Both the position numbers and the translations under genes were made by a program. The notes under the pieces are model-generated. The model searched no databases and had not been told where the DNA came from. It saw only the letters and a list, made by a program, of their open reading frames with translations. Shown in pieces: positions 60,501 through 64,000 of a stretch of DNA of 64,000 bases (within the stretch, counting starts at the first letter, position 1; each line of letters starts with the position of its first letter). The DNA lies in the NCBI GenBank assembly GCA_037013495.1, contig CM072801.1:38986001-39050000 (forward strand), written 5' to 3'. Origin of the DNA: Hippophae tibetana. Lineage: Eukaryota > Streptophyta > Magnoliopsida > Rosales > Elaeagnaceae.

Positions 60501-63500
60501 CTGGCAGAATAGTTTACTTATCAGAATTTGTTTAATCAAAATTACTTCGTTTACACTACTACCCAACCTCTGATAGTTAGGTGGCATCTCATTGCGTTTT
60601 TTTCTGTTCTTGTTCTTTTGGGTTCCAATTTGATCATCTTAACCTTGTTCTAAGTAATTTAATCATTCTTAATCCTATGAGTTCCTAGGTTGTCCGCCTA
60701 AAAGTTCTGCATCATTAGTGATCAAGGCCTTGGTTGCTGAAAATATGCTATCTATCTTCATATATTTATCTTTTGATTTTTACATTTAAAACAACTTTGT
60801 CCATTGAATTTTTTTGCTTTCAGAAGTCACAAATTACATAGAGAGATAGATATTTGTGTACCAACTCTTGTGTTTTCTTTCAATTTTGTTGTAATTATTT
60901 TGTCTTTCGATATCATTTCCTTTCTTTCCTTAAATTCTTTGTACCTTTTTCAGATTTATGTTTTCTGTGTTCAACCTATCTTTTTTCTTGAAGGAAACAA
61001 TAGAGCAACTCCAGTTCGCAGTTTCAAGCAAACTAGGTTATTAATATTGGTTGCAACCTTAAACTGTTGAAACTTTTAATTCGTGCATCAAAATAACTTT
61101 AATAATGTATCAAATCATAGCTATTTCGAATCCTAAAAACACAGTAGAAATATAGTTTAGTTATCAGAATTTGTTTAATCAAAATAAATCTGTTTACACT
61201 ATTTGCCAACCTCTAATAGTTAGGTGGCATCTCGTTGCGTTGTTTTTTGTTCTTCTTCTTTTGGGTTCCAATTTGATCATCTTAACCCTGTTCTAAGCAA
61301 TTTAATCATTCTTAATCCTTTTAGTTCCTAGGTTTTCTGCCAAAAAGTTTCGCATCATTTGGTATCAAAGCCTTGGTTGCTGAAAGTATGCTATCTATCT
61401 TCATATATTTATCTTTTGATTTTTACATTTAAAACAACTTTGTCCATTGATTTTTTTTGCTTTCATAAGTCACAAATTACATAGAAAGATACATATTTGT
61501 GTACCAAGTCTTGTGTTTTCTTTCAATTTTGGTGTCATTATTTTGTCTTTCAATTTCATTTCCTTTCTTTCTTTAAATTCTTTGTACCTTTTTCTTGTTT
61601 TATGTTTTCTGTTTACCACCTATCTTTTTTCTTTAAATAAACAATAGAGTTACTTGAGTTCGTAGTTTCAACAAAACTAGGTTATTAATATTGCTTGCAA
61701 CGTTAAACTGTTAAAACTTTTAATTCGTGCATCGAAATGACTATTATAATGTATCAAATCGTAGCTATTTCGAATCCTAAAAACACACTAGAAGAATAGT
61801 TTAGTTATTAGAATTTGTTTAATCAAAATTACTCTATTTACACTATTTGCCAACCTCTAATAGTTAGGTGGGATCTCGTTGGGTTGTTTTTTGTTCTTCT
61901 TTTGGGTTCTAATTTGATCATCTTAACCCTGTTCTAAGCAATTTAATCATTTTTTAATCCTTTGAGTTCCTAGGTTGTCCGCCTAAAATTTCAGCATCAT
62001 TTGGTATCAAAGCCTTGGTTGCTGAAAATATGCTATCTATCTTCATATATTTATCTTTTGATTTTTACATTTAAAACAACTTTGTCCATTGCTTTTTTGT
62101 GCTTTCATAAGTCACAAATTACATAGAAAGATACATATTTGTGTACCAAGTCTTGTGTTTTCTTTCAATTTTGGTGTCATTATTTTGTCTTTCAATTTCA
62201 TTTCCTTTCTTTCTTTAAATTCTTTGTACCTTTTTCTTGTTTTATGTTTTCTGTTTACCACCTATCTTTTTTCTTTAAATAAACAATAGAGTTACTTGAG
62301 TTCGTAGTTTCAACAAAACTAGGTTATTAATATTGCTTGCAACGTTAAACTGTTAAAACTTTTAATTCGTGCATCGAAATGACTATTATAATGTATCAAA
62401 TCGTAGCTATTTCGAATCCTAAAAACACACTAGAAGAATAGTTTAGTTATTAGAATTTGTTTAATCAAAATTACTCTATTTACACTATTTGCCAACCTCT
62501 AATAGTTAGGTGGGATCTCGTTGGGTTGTTTTTTGTTCTTCTTTTGGGTTCTAATTTGATCATCTTAACCCTGTTCTAAGCAATTTAATCATTTTTTAAT
62601 CCTTTGAGTTCCTAGGTTGTCCGCCTAAAATTTCAGCATCATTTGGTATCAAAGCCTTGGTTGCTGAAAATATGCTATCTATCTTCATATATTTATCTTT
62701 TGATTTTTACATTTAAAACAACTTTGTCCATTGCTTTTTTGTGCTTTCATAAGTCACAAATTACATAGAAAGATACATATTTGTGTACCAAGTCTTGTGT
62801 TTTCTTTCAATTTTGGTGTCATTATTTTGTCTTTCAATTTCATTTCCTTTCTTTCTTTAAATTCTTTGTACCTTTTTCTTGTTTTATGTTTTCTGTTTAC
62901 CACCTATCTTTTTTCTTTAAATAAACAATAGAGTTACTTGAGTTCGTAGTTTCAACAAAACTAGGTTATTAATATTGCTTGCAACGTTAAACTGTTAAAA
63001 CTTTTAATTCGTGCATCGAAATGACTATTATAATGTATCAAATCGTAGCTATTTCGAATCCTAAAAACACACTAGAAGAATAGTTTAGTTATTAGAATTT
63101 GTTTAATCAAAATTACTCTATTTACACTATTTGCCAACCTCTAATAGTTAGGTGGGATCTCGTTGGGTTGTTTTTTGTTCTTCTTTTGGGTTCTAATTTG
63201 ATCATCTTAACCCTGTTCTAAGCAATTTAATCATTTTTTAATCCTTTGAGTTCCTAGGTTGTCCGCCTAAAATTTCAGCATCATTTGGTATCAAAGCCTT
63301 GGTTGCTGAAAATATGCTATCTATCTTCATATATTTATCTTTTGATTTTTACATTTAAAACAACTTTGTCCATTGCTTTTTTGTGCTTTCATAAGTCACA
63401 AATTACATAGAAAGATACATATTTGTGTACCAAGTCTTGTGTTTTCTTTCAATTTTGGTGTCATTATTTTGTCTTTCAATTTCATTTCCTTTCTTTCTTT

Positions 63501-64000
63501 AAATTCTTTGTACCTTTTTCTTGTTTTATATTTTCTGTGTTGAACATATCTTTTTTCTTGAAGGAAACAATAGATCTACTCCAGTTCGCAGTTTCGAGAA
63601 AACTAGGTTATGAATATTGGTTGCAACCTTAAACTGTTGAAACTTTTAATTCATGCATCGAAATGACTATTATAATGTATCAAATCGTAGCTATTTCGAA
63701 TCCTAAAAACACACTAGAAGAATAGTTTAGTTATTAGAATTTCTTTAATCAAAATTACTCTCTTTACACTATTTGCCAACCTCTAATAGTTAGGTGGGAT
63801 CTCGTTGGGTTGTTTTTTGTTCTTCTTCTTTTGGGTTCTAATTTGATCATCTTAACCCTGTTCTAAGCAATTTAATCATTTTTTAATCCTTTGAGTTCCT
63901 AGGTTGTCCGCCTAAAATTTCAGCATCATTTGTTATCAAAGCCTTGATTGCTGAAGATATGCTATCTATCTTCATATATTTATCTTTTGATTTTTACATT
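45596..64000 (+). repeat. Sixteen-monomer (10,291-bp) block duplication
   Basis: 45596-52500 matches 55887-62790 at a constant offset of 10291 bp with only occasional substitutions (for example near 48331/58622 and 48952/59243). Beyond this the offset becomes about 10,933 because the second block has one more monomer. Other copies sit at offsets of 8362 (45596-47525 against 53958-55887) and 9006 (44129-45600 against 53135 onward). Confidence 0.88.
51200..52480 (+). repeat. Single-monomer (642-bp) step duplication
   Basis: Two apparently identical monomers in tandem (frames at 51156 and 51798). In the later block this has become three (61447, 62089, 62731), showing recent monomer-by-monomer expansion. 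Confidence 0.85.

Larger units (their letters stand above)
28716..64000 (+). repeat. Right satellite array, ~643-bp monomer, about 54 copies
   Basis: Same monomer and orientation as the left array. The landmark recurs from 29301 to 63373, 54 copies with a mean spacing of about 643 bp. Monomers are much more alike than on the left, with exact variant-sharing over kilobases. No genes: repeated short frames (for example MNFFAF..., MCTNSC...) start at non-ATG codons in most copies, are phenylalanine-rich from T-rich DNA, and shift frame between copies. The array continues beyond the window. Confidence 0.97.

Noticed and set aside
29944..64000. Dozens of similar 60-120 codon frames with hydrophobic peptides (MIFCAFISHKLH..., MNFFAFRSHK...) that look like a membrane-protein family
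   Set aside because: They repeat with the satellite period, mostly begin at TTG or other non-ATG codons, move between frames through indels, and their Phe/Leu/Ser richness follows from T-rich DNA.

Overview
The window looks like a plant (angiosperm) nuclear heterochromatic region. There are no host genes. It holds a long AT-rich satellite array with a monomer of about 643 bp, interrupted by two Ty3/gypsy LTR retrotransposons of the Athila type. The assignment rests on primer-binding sites that are perfect 18-nt complements of plant tRNA-Asp, 5-bp target duplication, very long LTRs (1961 bp), an Athila-like gag/protease/RT/RNase H/integrase protein with no chromodomain, and a long non-coding 3' region. 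Species cannot be named from sequence alone.

Layout: (1) 1-9268, left satellite array, about 14 monomers, relatively diverged. (2) 9269-16841, element 1, plus strand. It is a complete but non-autonomous Athila derivative with two LTRs I could not tell apart by reading, TSD GTCAG, PBS and PPT, but no gag or pol. (3) 16842-17235, the rest of the interrupted satellite monomer. (4) 17236-28715, element 2, minus strand. It is a coding relative with two successive gag ORFs (70% identical over 200 residues in a hand alignment) followed by a pol ORF offset by one base. Its LTR content is permuted: the 3' side keeps LTR positions 1-289 and the 5' side keeps about 475-1961, with satellite sequence directly at both joints. 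(5) 28716-64000, right satellite array, about 54 monomers, strongly homogenised, with nested duplications of 1, 3, 7, 13/14 and 16 monomers.

How the parts relate: elements 1 and 2 share LTR, leader, PBS, a pair of covarying leader hairpins, a hairpin module placed after coding units, a long non-coding 3' region, and a hairpin abutting the polypurine tract. Element 1 has kept these non-coding parts and lost the proteins, so it must have been moved by proteins supplied in trans by an element-2-like relative. The satellite monomer itself carries a sequence very like an initiator-tRNA-Met primer-binding site just after a CATCA, suggesting the satellite arose from an older, unrelated LTR retroelement.

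Most promising observations: the double-gag arrangement with hairpin modules after ORFs, the permuted element 2 with possible microhomology at its joints (perhaps insertion of a one-LTR circle), the tandem covarying leader hairpins, and the retroelement-like PBS in the satellite.
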